A DNA stretch of 64,000 nucleotides, taken from Klebsiella grimontii. Its GTDB lineage: Bacteria > Pseudomonadota > Gammaproteobacteria > Enterobacterales > Enterobacteriaceae. Shown in pieces: positions 55,186 to 64,000 of the stretch. The DNA is taken from the NCBI RefSeq assembly GCF_900200035.1, contig NZ_FZTC01000001.1, positions 28,680 to 92,679 of the forward strand, written 5' to 3'. A model generated the notes under the pieces. It ran no database searches. It saw nothing but the letters and a program-made list of their open reading frames with translations, and was not told the DNA's origin. Made by a program: the position numbers and the translations under genes. How positions within the stretch are numbered: position 1 is the stretch's first letter; each line of letters starts with the position of its first letter.

Positions 55186-55278
55186 ATTGAGTGTGCCAGG
55201 CGCTAAGTCAATCACTTTAAAGACTGAAGTCTGGCGCAGTAGCCCCTGAAAGTTGAATATCCAATTCCAATGAGTAGG

Positions 55279-55369
55279 GGGCTGAGCCATCCGGTAAGGG
55301 CTGAATTTGCCTGCGGGATTGGCTCAGCCCGCCAGACCGGTTTGGTGTTGCGCCGGACAATGTCCGGCG
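55279..55369 (+). terminator. hairpins after amiF
   Basis: GGGCTGAGCCA (55279-55289) pairs with TGGCTCAGCCC (55320-55330), and CGCCGGACA (55351-55359) with TGTCCGGCG (55361-55369). The first has a long loop; neither is followed by a T run. Possible terminators or REP-like elements before IS1. Confidence 0.4.
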
Positions 55370-55392
55370 GCAAAGAAGGTAATGACTCCAAC

Positions 55393-55896
55393 TTACTGAT
55401 AGTGTTTTATGTTCAGATAATGCCCGATGACTTTGTCATGCAGCTCCACCGATTTTGAGAACGACAGTGACTTCCTGCCCAGCCTTGACAGATGCTGCCT
55501 CAGATTCAGGTTATGCCGCTCAATGCGCTGCGTATATCGCTTGCTGATAACGTGCAGTTCTCCCTTCAGGCGTGATTCATAAAGCGGCCAGCCATCCGTC
55601 ATCCATACCACGACCTCAAAGGCCGACAGCAGGCCCAGAAGACGCTCCAGCGTGGACAACGTGCGTTCACCGAATACGTGCGCCACAACCGTCCTCCGTA
55701 TCCTGTCATACGCGTAAAACAACCAGCGCTGGCGTGATTTAGCGCCGACATAACCCCACTGTTCGTCCATTTCCGCGCAAACAATGACGTCACTGCCCGG
55801 TTGTATGCGTGAGGTTACCGACTGCGGTCTGAGTTTTTTAAGTGACGTAAAATCGTGTTGAGGCCAACGCCCATAATGCGGGCGGTTGCCCGGCAT
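55393..55896 (-). CDS. insB: IS1 InsB
   Basis: A 167-residue frame of the IS1 transposase: the catalytic part with [20 protein letters not shown] and [12 protein letters not shown] sequence ([19 protein letters not shown]). Made as InsAB' by frameshift from insA. Confidence 0.93.
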   Translation of the reverse strand: MPGNRPHYGRWPQHDFTSLKKLRPQSVTSRIQPGSDVIVCAEMDEQWGYVGAKSRQRWLFYAYDRIRRTVVAHVFGERTLSTLERLLGLLSAFEVVVWMTDGWPLYESRLKGELHVISKRYTQRIERHNLNLRQHLSRLGRKSLSFSKSVELHDKVIGHYLNIKHYQ

Positions 55897-56090
55897 CCAA
55901 CGCCATTCATGGCCATATCAATGATTTTCTGGTGCGTACCGGGCTGAGAGGCGGTGTAAGTGAACTGTAGTTGCCATGTTTTACGGCAGTGAGAGCAGAG
56001 ATAGCGCTGATGTCCGGCAGTGCTTTTGCCGTTACGCACCACGCCTTCAGTAGCGGAGCAGGAAGGACATCTGATGGAAATGGAAGCCAC
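55815..56090 (-). CDS. insA: IS1 InsA
   Basis: A 91-residue zinc-finger/HTH protein starting at GTG 56090 ([25 protein letters not shown]). Complete, although the native promoter end of IS1 is missing. Confidence 0.9.
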   Translation of the reverse strand: MASISIRCPSCSATEGVVRNGKSTAGHQRYLCSHCRKTWQLQFTYTASQPGTHQKIIDMAMNGVGCRATARIMGVGLNTILRHLKNSDRSR

Positions 56091-56092
56091 CC

Positions 56093-56152
56093 GCACAGCG
56101 CGCTGGGATATCACTCCCCGAGGGAATACCGGCAGCGGACATCGTTAACTTA
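56093..56152 (+). pseudogene. 3' tip of an IS3-family transposase gene
   Basis: Eighteen or so codons, [15 protein letters not shown], the typical C-terminal end of IS3-family OrfB. Fused directly to the truncated IS1. Confidence 0.7.
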
Positions 56153-56274
56153 AGATACAAAAGCTGTTCGGAGATGGAGGGTCAAGATCAGGGTGACCTG
56201 CGCCATGATGTTATCCGAGCCCTGTTTCCTAATCACTACACCGGTATTTGATTACCCAGGTCAACTTCAGGCTG

Positions 56275-56599
56275 TTACAGGGACGGCAACCGTGTCAGCA
56301 CATCCTTGAGATAGGCATACGGATCGTGCCCATTATTACGGGCCGACTGGATCAAACTCATGATCGCAGCAGCGCGCTTGAGTATGCGAACCCACGCCGA
56401 GCATTTGAGAAGGCAACGGGATGAACGCTGGCTGGATAGCCGTGGTTTTCTGGGTAGGCAGCCGAATCCATTTGTGGTCGAGGTTGGCATTGAGGCTGTA
56501 GCCCAAGGCGATGTTTGCGATGGAGGCACCGGGTTCAGAACACTCCTGAATGACCTGAGCCTTGAAAGATTTGCTGTAGGTACGGCGCTGAGGGCGCAT
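56275..56599 (-). pseudogene. IS66-family remnant (tnpA start joined to tnpC end)
   Basis: 56405-56599 reads as the N-terminus of IS66 TnpA (RPQRRTYSKSFKAQVIQE, SLNANLDHKWIRL). 56275-56372 reads as the C-terminus of IS66 TnpC (LIQSARNNGHDPYAYLKDVL). The middle is deleted. Confidence 0.75.
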
Positions 56600-56664
56600 G
56601 GAAAATCCGCTTGATGGGCCATGGCCTTCGGCGGCGGTGTCGGGAAGGTGTGTTGGCCGGACGG

Positions 56665-56877
56665 ATACTGTTGAACTACGTTGTCTGGGGCAACGGAAGT
56701 GTTTCGGCCCGACTCTGGAACGCGATCCGCAGCGACGACTGGGCAATTCCGCACGTTAGCCTGAGCAGCCTCGGGGAAATCGTCGTCTGGGCGCGCCCAG
56801 ACGAGTTTCCGCCAAGGAACATGCAGACGAGCAAGGGGCTGCGGGCACTCGGCTACAACGTGAGGATCGGTGTTTGA
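56665..56877 (+). pseudogene. unassigned gene fragment
   Basis: About 70 codons from LNYVVWGNGSVSARLWNAI to LGYNVRIGV. The pattern (SVSARLWNAI, then VSLSSLGEIVVW, then SKGLRALG) faintly recalls the RNA polymerase alpha C-terminal domain fold, but this is weak. No start of its own. Confidence 0.2.
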
Positions 56878-57099
56878 TCGAGGCGCCTGTGGTACACGCA
56901 GGCTGACGAGCCAGGCGCTGTCCATTGCCTGATCAGACCGCCCCGCTGCGCCTTGCCTGAGCAGTTGACCTGCATCAATGGGGCGGGAGAACGCTGTACA
57001 TTGACTCTTGAAGGCTGTCATGGTAAGCGTAATATCTTACAAAGTATTACAATGATTTCCTTGGCCGGAACCGCAAAGCGACGCGATTGGAGAGGGTGA
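56878..57099 (+). promoter_or_regulatory. upstream region of the stress-tolerance locus
   Basis: A CTTGAA at 57003-57008 (with GTAATATCTTAC after it) could be part of a heat-shock or standard promoter, but a full sigma-32 -10 is not seen. The ribosome binding site GGAGAGGGTGAG ends just before the duplicated start codon. Confidence 0.35.
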
Positions 57100-57139
57100 G
57101 ATGAAAGCGCACCTACAGGGATGAAAGCGCACCTACAGG
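57100..57139 (+). repeat. 20-bp tandem duplication over a start codon
   Basis: GATGAAAGCGCACCTACAGG occurs twice in a row. The first ATG (57101) with the good ribosome binding site now opens a seven-codon frame that ends TGA at 57122-57124, overlapping the second ATG (57121) as ATGA. Confidence 0.9.
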
Positions 57140-57402
57140 TGATTTTCACGCTCGATGAATTGGCTGCGTACTTGAAAGTCGGCAAGCGGACGCTTTATCG
57201 GCTCGCCGCGCACGGGGAAATTCCGGCTTTCAAGGTGGGCGGGACGTGGCGGTTTCCTCAAAGTGAAATCGATCAGTGGATCAATGATCAGACCCGAGCC
57301 GCAGCAAAGAAGGAGGTGATGCGCAAGCGTGAACAGCAGAAGTCATCCGAGCAGCCCGTGTCGCCTGGGCGCACTGCCCGTCACAGCAGGCAAAGGGCTT
57401 GA
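57121..57402 (+). CDS. excisionase-type HTH DNA-binding protein of the stress-tolerance locus
   Basis: A 93-residue protein: MerR/excisionase-like HTH (FTLDELAAYLKVGKRTLYRL, then GGTWRFPQSEIDQWI) followed by a basic tail. First gene of the transmissible locus of stress tolerance, upstream of hsp20 and clpK. Likely a regulator. Its own ribosome binding site is now 20 bases too far, so translation probably depends on reinitiation after the short upstream frame. Confidence 0.75.
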   Translation: MKAHLQVIFTLDELAAYLKVGKRTLYRLAAHGEIPAFKVGGTWRFPQSEIDQWINDQTRAAAKKEVMRKREQQKSSEQPVSPGRTARHSRQRA

Positions 57403-57436
57403 GTAACTCGTTTTCCAATTTTTCTGGAGGTATGAC

Positions 57437-58006
57437 ATGGACATCGATTTCAAGAAGTTGGCTCCCTGGAACTGGTTCAAGAACGAGCAGCAAGAGCAGC
57501 AGACCGTCTCTTCCCTGCCGGTGCAGCGCAATGACCTGCCAGCGGCGAGCGGGCCAGTCAGCCCGATCCTGCAACTGCATCGGGAAATCGACCGGCTGTT
57601 CGATGACGCATTCCGGGGCTTCGGTTTTCCGGCGTTGAACATGCCGCAGTGGCCATCCGATTGGTCGGGCATGCTGAAGCCGGCCCTGGACATCCAGGAA
57701 ACCGACAAGCAGTACAAGATTGCCCTGGAAGTGCCCGGTGTCGAGGAGAAGGACATCCAGATCACTCTCGACAACGACGTGCTGATGGTGCGTGGCGAGA
57801 AGCGCCAGGAACAGGAGAAGAAGGAAGGTGGCTTCCACCGTGTGGAGCGCTCCTACGGCAGCTTTCAGCGTGCCTTGAACCTGCCTGACGACGCCAACCA
57901 GGATTCGATCAAAGCATCGTTCAAGAACGGGGTGCTCACGGTCACGATCGACAAGCGCGAGGTCAGCGCGCCGAAGCAGGGACGCTCGATCCCGATCAAC
58001 GGCTGA
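57437..58006 (+). CDS. hsp20: small heat-shock protein Hsp20
   Basis: A 189-residue chaperone with an alpha-crystallin domain (about 75-175: KPALDIQETDKQYKIALEVP, GFHRVERSYGSFQRALNLP) and a C-terminal SIPING tail carrying an I-x-I-like anchor. GGAGGTATGAC precedes the ATG. It holds unfolded proteins for ClpK. GC content near 60 per cent and codon use differ from the plasmid backbone. Confidence 0.9.
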   Translation: MDIDFKKLAPWNWFKNEQQEQQTVSSLPVQRNDLPAASGPVSPILQLHREIDRLFDDAFRGFGFPALNMPQWPSDWSGMLKPALDIQETDKQYKIALEVPGVEEKDIQITLDNDVLMVRGEKRQEQEKKEGGFHRVERSYGSFQRALNLPDDANQDSIKASFKNGVLTVTIDKREVSAPKQGRSIPING

Positions 58007-58111
58007 CGTCGCCGGCTCGTTCGTCACAAGAAAAACCCGGCACGAGACGAGGAGTCGCGGTTCGCGATGCCTCGTCGCCTCAACCTTGTCAACCTTCTCA
58101 GGAGCATCAGC

Positions 58112-60907
58112 ATGGCCAGAAAACAATGCCAGGTCTGCGGCCAACCCGCCACCGTGCGGGTGGAAGCCAATCTCAACGGTCGTCACAGCACCATGCTGTT
58201 GTGCGACGACCATTACCGGCAATTAGTGCGCCAGCAAAAGCGCACCGTTTCGCCGCTGGAAGCCTTGTTCGGCTCGCGCAGCGGCCTGTTCGAGGACTTC
58301 CTCGGCAGTGACTTCTTCCGCATCGGCGGCGACGCGACGCCAGTTGCCGCCGATACCGATGACGTGGTCGATGCCTCGTTTGGCGAGCCCGCCGCCGCAG
58401 GTTCGGGTGCGCCGCGCCGTCGCGGCAGTGGGCTGGCCAGCCGCATCAGCGAACAGTCGGAAGCCTTGCTGCAGGAGGCCGCCAAACACGCTGCCGAATT
58501 TGGCCGCTCCGAGGTGGATACCGAACATCTGCTGCTGGCGCTGGCCGACAGCGACGTGGTCAAGACCATCCTGGGTCAGTTCAAGATCAAGGTCGATGAC
58601 CTCAAGCGGCAGATCGAGTCTGAGGCCAAGCGCGGGGACAAGCCCTTCGAGGGCGAGATCGGCGTGTCGCCGCGCGTGAAGGATGCGCTCAGCCGCGCCT
58701 TCGTGGCCTCCAATGAACTCGGCCATTCTTATGTCGGTCCAGAGCATTTCCTGATCGGTCTGGCTGAGGAAGGCGAAGGGCTGGCCGCCAACCTGCTGCG
58801 CCGCTACGGCCTGACGCCGCAGGCGCTGCGCCAACAGGTCAGCAAGGTGGTCGGCAAGGGCGCCGAGGATGGCCGCGCTGAGACGCCGACCAACACGCCA
58901 GAACTCGACAAGTACTCGCGCGACCTGACCAAGATGGCGCGCGACGGCAAGCTCGACCCGGTGATCGGCCGCGCGCAGGAGATCGAAACCACCATCGAGG
59001 TGCTGGCCCGGCGCAAGAAGAACAACCCGGTGCTGATCGGCGAGCCGGGTGTGGGCAAGACCGCCATCGTCGAAGGGCTGGCGCAGCGCATGGTGGCGGG
59101 TGAAGTGCCCGAGACCTTGCGCGACAAGCGCCTGGTGGAACTCAACATCAACGCCATGGTGGCCGGCGCCAAATATCGCGGCGAGTTCGAGGAGCGCGTG
59201 CAGAAGGTGCTGAAGGAGGTGACCGAGCACCAGGGCGAGCTGATTTTGTTCATCGACGAGGTGCACACCATCGTCGGTGCCGGCCAGGGCGGTGGCGAAG
59301 GCGGGCTGGACGTGGCCAACGTGTTCAAACCGATGATGGCGCGCGGTGAACTCAACCTGATCGGCGCCACGACGCTGAACGAGTACCAGAAATACATCGA
59401 GAAGGATGCCGCACTGGAGCGGCGCTTCCAGCCGGTGACGGTACCCGAGCCGACGGTGGCCCAGGCCATCATGATTCTGCGCGGCCTGCGCGACACCTTC
59501 GAGGCGCACCACAAGGTCAGCATCTCCGAGGACGCGATCATCGCGGCGGCCGAGTTGTCCGACCGCTACATCACGGCGCGCTTCCTGCCGGACAAGGCGA
59601 TCGACTTGCTCGACCAGGCGGCCGCGCGCGTGAAGCTGTCGGCCACGGCCCGGCCGGTGGCCGTGCAGGAGCTGGAGTCCGAACTGCACCAGCTGCGGCG
59701 TGAACAGGATTACGTGGCCGCGCGCAAGCAGTACGACCAGGCCGCCGAGCTCGGGAAGCGCATCGAAGCCAAGGAGGCCGAGCTCAAGAAGCTCGTCGAG
59801 GACTGGGAGCGGGAGCGGGCCTCCGGCAGTGCCGAGGTCAAGGCGGAACACGTGGCGCAGATCGTCTCGCGCCTGACCGGCATCCCGGTCAACGAGTTGA
59901 CGGTGGAAGAGCGCGAAAAGCTGCTGCACTTGGAACAACGGCTGCACGAGCGCCTGGTGGGACAAGACGAGGCGGTCCGTGCCGTGGCCGATGCCGTGCG
60001 GCTGTCCCGCGCCGGCCTGCGTGAAGGCAGCAAACCGGTGGCTACCTTCCTGTTTCTGGGCCCGACCGGGGTGGGCAAGACCGAGCTCGCCAAGGCATTG
60101 GCCGAATCGATCTACGGCGATGAGCACGCCCTGTTGCGCATCGACATGTCGGAATATGGCGAACGCCATACCGTGGCGCGATTGGTGGGCGCGCCTCCGG
60201 GCTATGTCGGTTACGACGAAGGCGGTCAGCTCACCGAGAAGGTGCGGCGCAAGCCCTACAGCGTGCTGCTGCTCGACGAGATCGAGAAGGCACACCCTGA
60301 CGTATACAACATCCTGCTGCAAGTGTTCGACGACGGTCGCCTCACCGACGGCAAGGGCCGGGTGGTGGATTTCACCAACACCATCATCATCGCCACGTCC
60401 AACCTGGGTTCGGACATCATCCAGCGACGGCTGAAGGCGCGCGGGGCGGCCGGCGAGGAGTACGAAAAGACCAAGGCCGGAGTCATGGACGTGCTGCGCG
60501 GCCATTTCCGGCCCGAGTTCCTCAACCGCATCGACGAGATCATCGTCTTCCATGCGCTGGGCAAGGAGGAGATCCGCCACATCGTCGGCCTGCAGCTCGA
60601 TCGCGTGGCGCGCAGCGCCGCCAGCCAGGGCGTGACGCTCACTTTCGATCAGACGCTGATCGACCATTTCGCGGAAGAAGGCTACAAGCCCGAGTTCGGT
60701 GCGCGTGAACTCAAGCGCCTGATCCGCAGCGAGCTGGAAACTGCGCTGGCGCGCGAGATGCTCGGCGGCGGCATCGGCAAGGGCGATCACGCCAGCGCAC
60801 GCTGGGACGACAAGGCCGAACGCGTGGTGTTCGAACGCAAAGAGCCACCGCAGACCCCGGCCGAGCCGGAGCAGCCGGATGCCGCGAAGGCGAGCGACGC
60901 ATCTTGA
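58112..60907 (+). CDS. clpK: ClpK (ClpG-type) AAA+ protein disaggregase
   Basis: A 931-residue Hsp100 protein. An N-terminal zinc-finger-like segment (CQVCGQ, LLCDDHY) is followed by a Clp_N domain (about 110-255), AAA1 (GEPGVGKT about 309, FIDEVH about 379), a short middle domain, AAA2 (GPTGVGKT about 650, [10 protein letters not shown] about 720) and a C-terminal acidic extension. ClpK disaggregates proteins and gives heat resistance without a ClpP tether. ATG at 58112 follows AGGAGCATCAGC and starts the family N-terminus; the earlier ATG at 58067 is rejected. Confidence 0.95.
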   Translation: MARKQCQVCGQPATVRVEANLNGRHSTMLLCDDHYRQLVRQQKRTVSPLEALFGSRSGLFEDFLGSDFFRIGGDATPVAADTDDVVDASFGEPAAAGSGAPRRRGSGLASRISEQSEALLQEAAKHAAEFGRSEVDTEHLLLALADSDVVKTILGQFKIKVDDLKRQIESEAKRGDKPFEGEIGVSPRVKDALSRAFVASNELGHSYVGPEHFLIGLAEEGEGLAANLLRRYGLTPQALRQQVSKVVGKGAEDGRAETPTNTPELDKYSRDLTKMARDGKLDPVIGRAQEIETTIEVLARRKKNNPVLIGEPGVGKTAIVEGLAQRMVAGEVPETLRDKRLVELNINAMVAGAKYRGEFEERVQKVLKEVTEHQGELILFIDEVHTIVGAGQGGGEGGLDVANVFKPMMARGELNLIGATTLNEYQKYIEKDAALERRFQPVTVPEPTVAQAIMILRGLRDTFEAHHKVSISEDAIIAAAELSDRYITARFLPDKAIDLLDQAAARVKLSATARPVAVQELESELHQLRREQDYVAARKQYDQAAELGKRIEAKEAELKKLVEDWERERASGSAEVKAEHVAQIVSRLTGIPVNELTVEEREKLLHLEQRLHERLVGQDEAVRAVADAVRLSRAGLREGSKPVATFLFLGPTGVGKTELAKALAESIYGDEHALLRIDMSEYGERHTVARLVGAPPGYVGYDEGGQLTEKVRRKPYSVLLLDEIEKAHPDVYNILLQVFDDGRLTDGKGRVVDFTNTIIIATSNLGSDIIQRRLKARGAAGEEYEKTKAGVMDVLRGHFRPEFLNRIDEIIVFHALGKEEIRHIVGLQLDRVARSAASQGVTLTFDQTLIDHFAEEGYKPEFGARELKRLIRSELETALAREMLGGGIGKGDHASARWDDKAERVVFERKEPPQTPAEPEQPDAAKASDAS

Positions 60908-61104
60908 TGGCGGGCGAGGCTGCCGTGTCCGACCCCATCGGCCTGGCACTGGCATGGGCAGCCTCCCTGGCCTCGATCGCGGTGGCGGTCGTGGCCGCAG
61001 GTCACGCGGGCGTCTACAAGCGTGATCCGCAGTCGGCCACGCCGTGGGGACTGCTCATCAGCGGCGGCACTGCCCTCCCGCTCGCTGGCCATCCGTTCGC
61101 GTGA
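60907..61104 (+). pseudogene. N-terminal fragment of a PLDc_N (cardiolipin synthase-like) protein
   Basis: A 65-residue frame starting one base inside the clpK stop (TGATG). The pattern YKRDPQSATPWGLLIS with a preceding helix is the N-terminal PLDc_N domain of cardiolipin-synthase-like proteins; the catalytic part is missing. Probably a remnant of a deleted gene in the stress locus. Confidence 0.45.
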
Positions 61105-61139
61105 CGGCGCGGCCCATCTGTTCACCTGATCCTCTGGCA

Positions 61140-61602
61140 ACTCAACTTTCGAGGAACAAGGCCCATGGCTGGGTGACGCGGGCAGGCAACTGATAGTCGG
61201 TACTCTGTTCGACATCTCTTCTCGCAAGGAAATAGAGCAGCAGTTGCTGCGTATGGTGATCACCGACCCCTTTGCTTCACGGTTGAGAGAACATGTTCGC
61301 GCAACCGACATGGCTGCCCGGATTGGGGGGAGGAATTCGCTGTGTTGTTGGAAGCGGCATCGATAGAAGGCGCCCAAGTATGGGCGGAGCGATTTCGTCA
61401 GGACACTGCGGCGACAGCGGTGGTGTGTGGAGAGGTGTCGATCAGTTATAGCGCCAGCATGGGGGTGGCTCTCCTTGACCCCTGTTTGCACTCTGTCGAG
61501 CAGGTGATGCTGCAGGCGGACAGCGCGCTCTACCAGGCAAAAAAGACAAGGGTGCAACCAAGTTGTGGGCGCACAAGTATTTCAGAATTGAGAGGAGTGG
61601 CG
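61140..61602 (+). pseudogene. frame-shifted PAS-GGDEF gene remnant
   Basis: The end of a PAS-like domain (FDISSRKEIEQQLL) is followed by a cut GGDEF domain. LREHVRATDMAARIGG is in one frame and EFAVLLEAASIEGAQVWAERF in another; six Gs at 61324-61329 lack one base needed to keep GGEEF in frame. The tail SALYQAKK is typical. The start of the domain is also missing. Confidence 0.65.
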
Positions 61603-62091
61603 ATGAAGGAAAAGCAAGCAGACCCGATCAAAACATTTCGCGCCCAATGGGCAGTGATGACGTTCTACGAGCGCTTTGAACAGGTGATCGCGCTCGCGCT
61701 GTCCGCAATCATTGCCGTTATCATCGTGGTCTCGCTGCTGCAGCTGATCTCGATCGTCTTCAGCCTGCTGATCATTGATGCATTCAATCCGCTCGATCAC
61801 AAGGTCTTCCAGACCGTGTTCGGCATGATCATGACGCTGCTCATTGCCATGGAGTTCAAGCATTCCATCGTGAGGGTGGCCTTGCGGCGCGACAGCATCA
61901 TCCAGGTCAAGACGGTGATCCTGATCGGGCTGATCGCCCTGGCGCGTAAATTCGTGATCCTCGACCCGGAGACCGGCCCCGCCAAGGTCGCGGCGCTTGC
62001 AGGCGCGACACTGGCCCTCGGGGCGACTTACTGGCTGCTGCGCGAGCGCGATGACCGGACAGCCGGGGAAAGCTCAGATGATCAGTCGTGA
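61603..62091 (+). CDS. psiE: PsiE-family membrane protein
   Basis: A 162-residue protein with four membrane helices. MTFYERFEQVIALALSAIIA and the later VLIGLIALARKFVILD are the PsiE family pattern. It is a common member of the stress-tolerance locus; biochemical role unknown. ATG at 61603 follows GAGAGGAGTGGCG; the frame upstream belongs to the GGDEF remnant. Its end overlaps the protease gene by 14 bases. Confidence 0.85.
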   Translation: MKEKQADPIKTFRAQWAVMTFYERFEQVIALALSAIIAVIIVVSLLQLISIVFSLLIIDAFNPLDHKVFQTVFGMIMTLLIAMEFKHSIVRVALRRDSIIQVKTVILIGLIALARKFVILDPETGPAKVAALAGATLALGATYWLLRERDDRTAGESSDDQS

Positions 62092-63040
62092 TCTGCGCCA
62101 CGCGCAGAATGTCGGCGCGCGGCATCGCTGGCACAATCGCCTGCAAACCGTGCTGTTGGTGCTGACCCTGCTCGGAATTGCCGCCGTCGCTGGCAGCCTG
62201 CTGTTGGGTGACGGCGGGCTTTGGCTGGCGCTTGCGGCTGCGGGGTTCACCCTGCTGCTTGAACCGGCGGCCGCCTCCGGGCTGACCTTGCGGCTGTATG
62301 GCGCACGCCCCCTGCACCCGGATGAAGCGCCCGATCTTTGGGCTGTGTTGCGCGAACTGGCGGCGCGGGCCGGGCTGCCTACCGTGCCGGTACCGCACTA
62401 CGTGCCCAGCGGGGTCGTCAACGCCTTCGCCACCGGTTCGAAGCATCACGCGGCCATCGCGCTGACCGACGGCCTGCTGCGTGGCCTCACGCCCCGCGAG
62501 TTGACCGGCGTGCTCGGCCACGAAATCGCGCATATTGCGAACGAGGATTTGCGTGTCATGGGCTTGGCCGATTCCATCAGCCGGCTCACCCATCTTCTGG
62601 CCTTGTTGGGGCAGCTTGCGATCGTGCTCAACTTGCCAACGCTATTGCTTGGAGTCACGGAAGTCAATTGGCCCGCGTTGCTTCTACTTGCGGTCGCGCC
62701 ACAGCTGGCCTTGCTGGCTCAGTTGGGCTTGTCCAGGGTGCGCGAATTCGACGCCGACCGGCTCGCTGCCGAATTGACCGGCGACCCGCACGGGCTGGCC
62801 TCAGCGCTCGCCAAGATCGAGCGGGTGAGCCGCTCCTGGCGCGCCTGGCTGCTGCCCGGATGGGGCAATCCGGAACCCTCCTGGTTGCGCACGCATCCAG
62901 CGACGGCTGAACGCATTGAGCGCTTGCTGGAACTTGCTCCGCCGCCCGCGATGCCGCCGTTTCCATCGGCCCGTTTCGACCCCGAAGTGACCGTATCACC
63001 ACGTCCGCCACGCTGGCGCACTGGCGGCCTTTGGCGCTGA
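62078..63040 (+). CDS. M48 family (HtpX-like) zinc metalloprotease
   Basis: A 320-residue membrane protease. Two N-terminal helices, then the metal site HEIAH in GVLGHEIAHIANED (about 148), two more helices, and the third ligand Glu in SRVREFDADRLAAEL. HtpX-type enzymes degrade damaged membrane proteins. It belongs to the stress locus, in line with heat tolerance. ATG at 62078 lies inside the psiE end. Confidence 0.88.
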   Translation: MISRDLRHAQNVGARHRWHNRLQTVLLVLTLLGIAAVAGSLLLGDGGLWLALAAAGFTLLLEPAAASGLTLRLYGARPLHPDEAPDLWAVLRELAARAGLPTVPVPHYVPSGVVNAFATGSKHHAAIALTDGLLRGLTPRELTGVLGHEIAHIANEDLRVMGLADSISRLTHLLALLGQLAIVLNLPTLLLGVTEVNWPALLLLAVAPQLALLAQLGLSRVREFDADRLAAELTGDPHGLASALAKIERVSRSWRAWLLPGWGNPEPSWLRTHPATAERIERLLELAPPPAMPPFPSARFDPEVTVSPRPPRWRTGGLWR

Positions 63041-63048
63041 TTTCAACA

Positions 63049-63202
63049 TGGAGAATGACGTGACCTACCCGACCCCTACAGCCGCCCGGCGCCGGATCGA
63101 TTCATCCGGCGCTGGCTCGTCATCACTGGCTGCATCGCCGCACTCATGCTGCTGTGGCAGTTCCTGCCCGCCATCGAAGCCTGGTTCAGTCCCCACGAAA
63201 CA
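63049..63202 (+). pseudogene. 5' fragment of a tLST ftsH-like gene, cut by an insertion sequence
   Basis: An ATG at 63049 opens NDVTYPTPTAARR, and a second frame continues FIRRWLVITGCIAALMLL and QFLPAIEAWFSPHET, an N-terminal membrane segment like that of the locus FtsH. The two are out of frame by one base near 63095, and the gene is cut at about 63202 by the IS3 element. Confidence 0.5.
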
Positions 63203-64000
63203 AATGCTTCAGCCCGGAAGAGAGGTCTCAGGCCGTCCGGGAGCTCTGTAACCGACGTGGAACCGCGCGTAAAGTTGCACAAAGCATAGGCGTCAGCGTC
63301 CCGGTCCTGTACAAATGGAAGAAAGACCTTATCAGTGACGAGGCTTATCAATCCATGCGCAAACGAAAGTCAGCCCCTCAGGATAAAAATCAGGATGCTT
63401 TACTCGGTGAAATCCAGCGTCTCAGGAAGCAGGTTCATCAGCTGCAGCTCGAACGTGACATACTGACAAAGGCGAATGAACTGATAAAAAAAGATCTGGG
63501 CGTCAGCTTTCTGAAACTGAAAAACAGGGAGAAAACCCTGATAGTTGATGCCCTTAAGAAAAAGTACCCCGTTGCTGAGTTGCTAAGCGTTCTGCAACTT
63601 GCCCGCAGCTGTTATTTTTACCAAAACGTCTGTACGATAAGTATGCGGAAATACGCGTGATCATGGCCGATATCTTTGAGGAGAATTACCGCTGTTACGG
63701 CTATCGGCGCCTTCACGCGATGCTTCGCGGTAACAACAGGGTTATTTCTGAAAAGGTTGTCCGCAGACTGATGGCAGAAGAGCAGCTCGTTGTTAAGCGC
63801 ACCAGGCGACGACGATACAACTCTTACTGTGGCGAAATCGGCCCGGCACCGGAAAATTTACTCGCCCGGGATTTTAGTTCCTGCAGGCCAAATGAGAAGT
63901 GGCTGACCGATATTACGGAGTTCCAGCTTCCGGCTGGAAAAGTCTATCTGTCGCCGGTTATCGACTGCTTTGATGGCCTGGTTGTAAGCTGGTCGATAGG
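63203..64000 (+). mobile_element. IS3-family element, truncated at left and running out of the window
   Basis: The transposase lacks its first codons (FSPEERSQAVRELCNRRG onward). 63203-63640 carries the HTH and coiled-coil part; from about 63620 the frame continues one base out (RLYDKYAEIRVIMADIFEEN, WLTDITEFQL) after a run with four As where five are needed. The rve core begins before the window end. Whether the shift is a programmed site or a mutation cannot be told. Confidence 0.8.

Larger units (their letters stand above)
55378..56092 (-). mobile_element. IS1 copy lacking one end
   Basis: Starts at the IS1 inverted repeat GGTAATGACTCCAACTTACT and contains intact insB and insA, but beyond the insA start the sequence stops matching IS1, so about 55 bases including the other repeat are missing. 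Confidence 0.85.

Noticed and set aside
58223..60955. 910-residue open frame antisense to clpK
   Set aside because: Long antisense frames are usual in GC-rich genes with strong third-position bias. The composition is His/Gln/Arg-rich without domains, and the sense strand is an unmistakable ClpK.
1..64000. CRISPR arrays, tRNA or rRNA genes
   Set aside because: No regularly spaced repeats and no recognisable tRNA or rRNA sequence were seen.

Overview
The window reads as a large, mosaic enterobacterial plasmid, most likely from Klebsiella or a close relative. The strongest evidence is a complete IncFII-type replicon (copB, antisense CopA region, tap leader peptide, repA, oriR with a DnaA box) at 20.1-21.9 kb. 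It is surrounded by enterobacterial insertion sequences (two IS903-like copies, IS1, IS3, IS21, IS66 and IS91 remnants) and a Tn3-family transposon. A Klebsiella-type host is inferred from this content, not proven.

Layout. 0-6.44 kb: early end of a Mu-like transposable prophage (repressor, Ner, MuA, MuB and small early genes on the minus strand), with its left attachment end probably near 6440. 6.8-13.4 kb: an ion and stress cluster (SulP anion transporter, tandem universal stress protein, MFS transporter, fluoride riboswitch with CrcB channel, NhaA antiporter, SMR exporter). 13.5-17.3 kb: Tn3-family tnpR/res/tnpA. 17.3-22.9 kb: plasmid backbone with a DUF2726 gene carrying a fresh 245-bp tandem duplication, a PLD nuclease and the IncFII replicon. 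22.8-28.8 kb: a three-gene minus-strand operon encoding a TerB_N/TerB_C protein, a BrxD-like ATPase and an Lhr/BrxHI-like helicase, which looks like an undescribed or poorly described defence system. 29-31.6 kb: insertion-sequence debris.

31.8-39.7 kb: an AmiC/AmiR-controlled operon with a Dpp-type ABC transporter and an FmdA-type formamidase, preceded by a leader terminator that overlaps an ANTAR-type hexaloop hairpin. 39.9-44.8 kb: decayed genes and insertion sequences. 44.8-55.2 kb: a second amide system, with a hybrid histidine kinase whose sensor half is an NCS1 permease, its LuxR-type response regulator, and a divergent UrtABCDE-type ABC transporter followed by an AmiF-type formamidase. 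The two operons would together import short amides or urea-like compounds and release ammonia; this combined role is inferred.

55.4-57 kb: IS1, IS3 and IS66 remnants. 57.1-63.2 kb: the left part of the GC-rich transmissible locus of stress tolerance (DNA-binding protein, Hsp20, ClpK disaggregase, PLDc_N fragment, broken GGDEF gene, PsiE, M48 protease, ftsH start). It is cut off by an IS3-family element that runs out of the window at 64 kb. No tRNA, rRNA or CRISPR array was seen.
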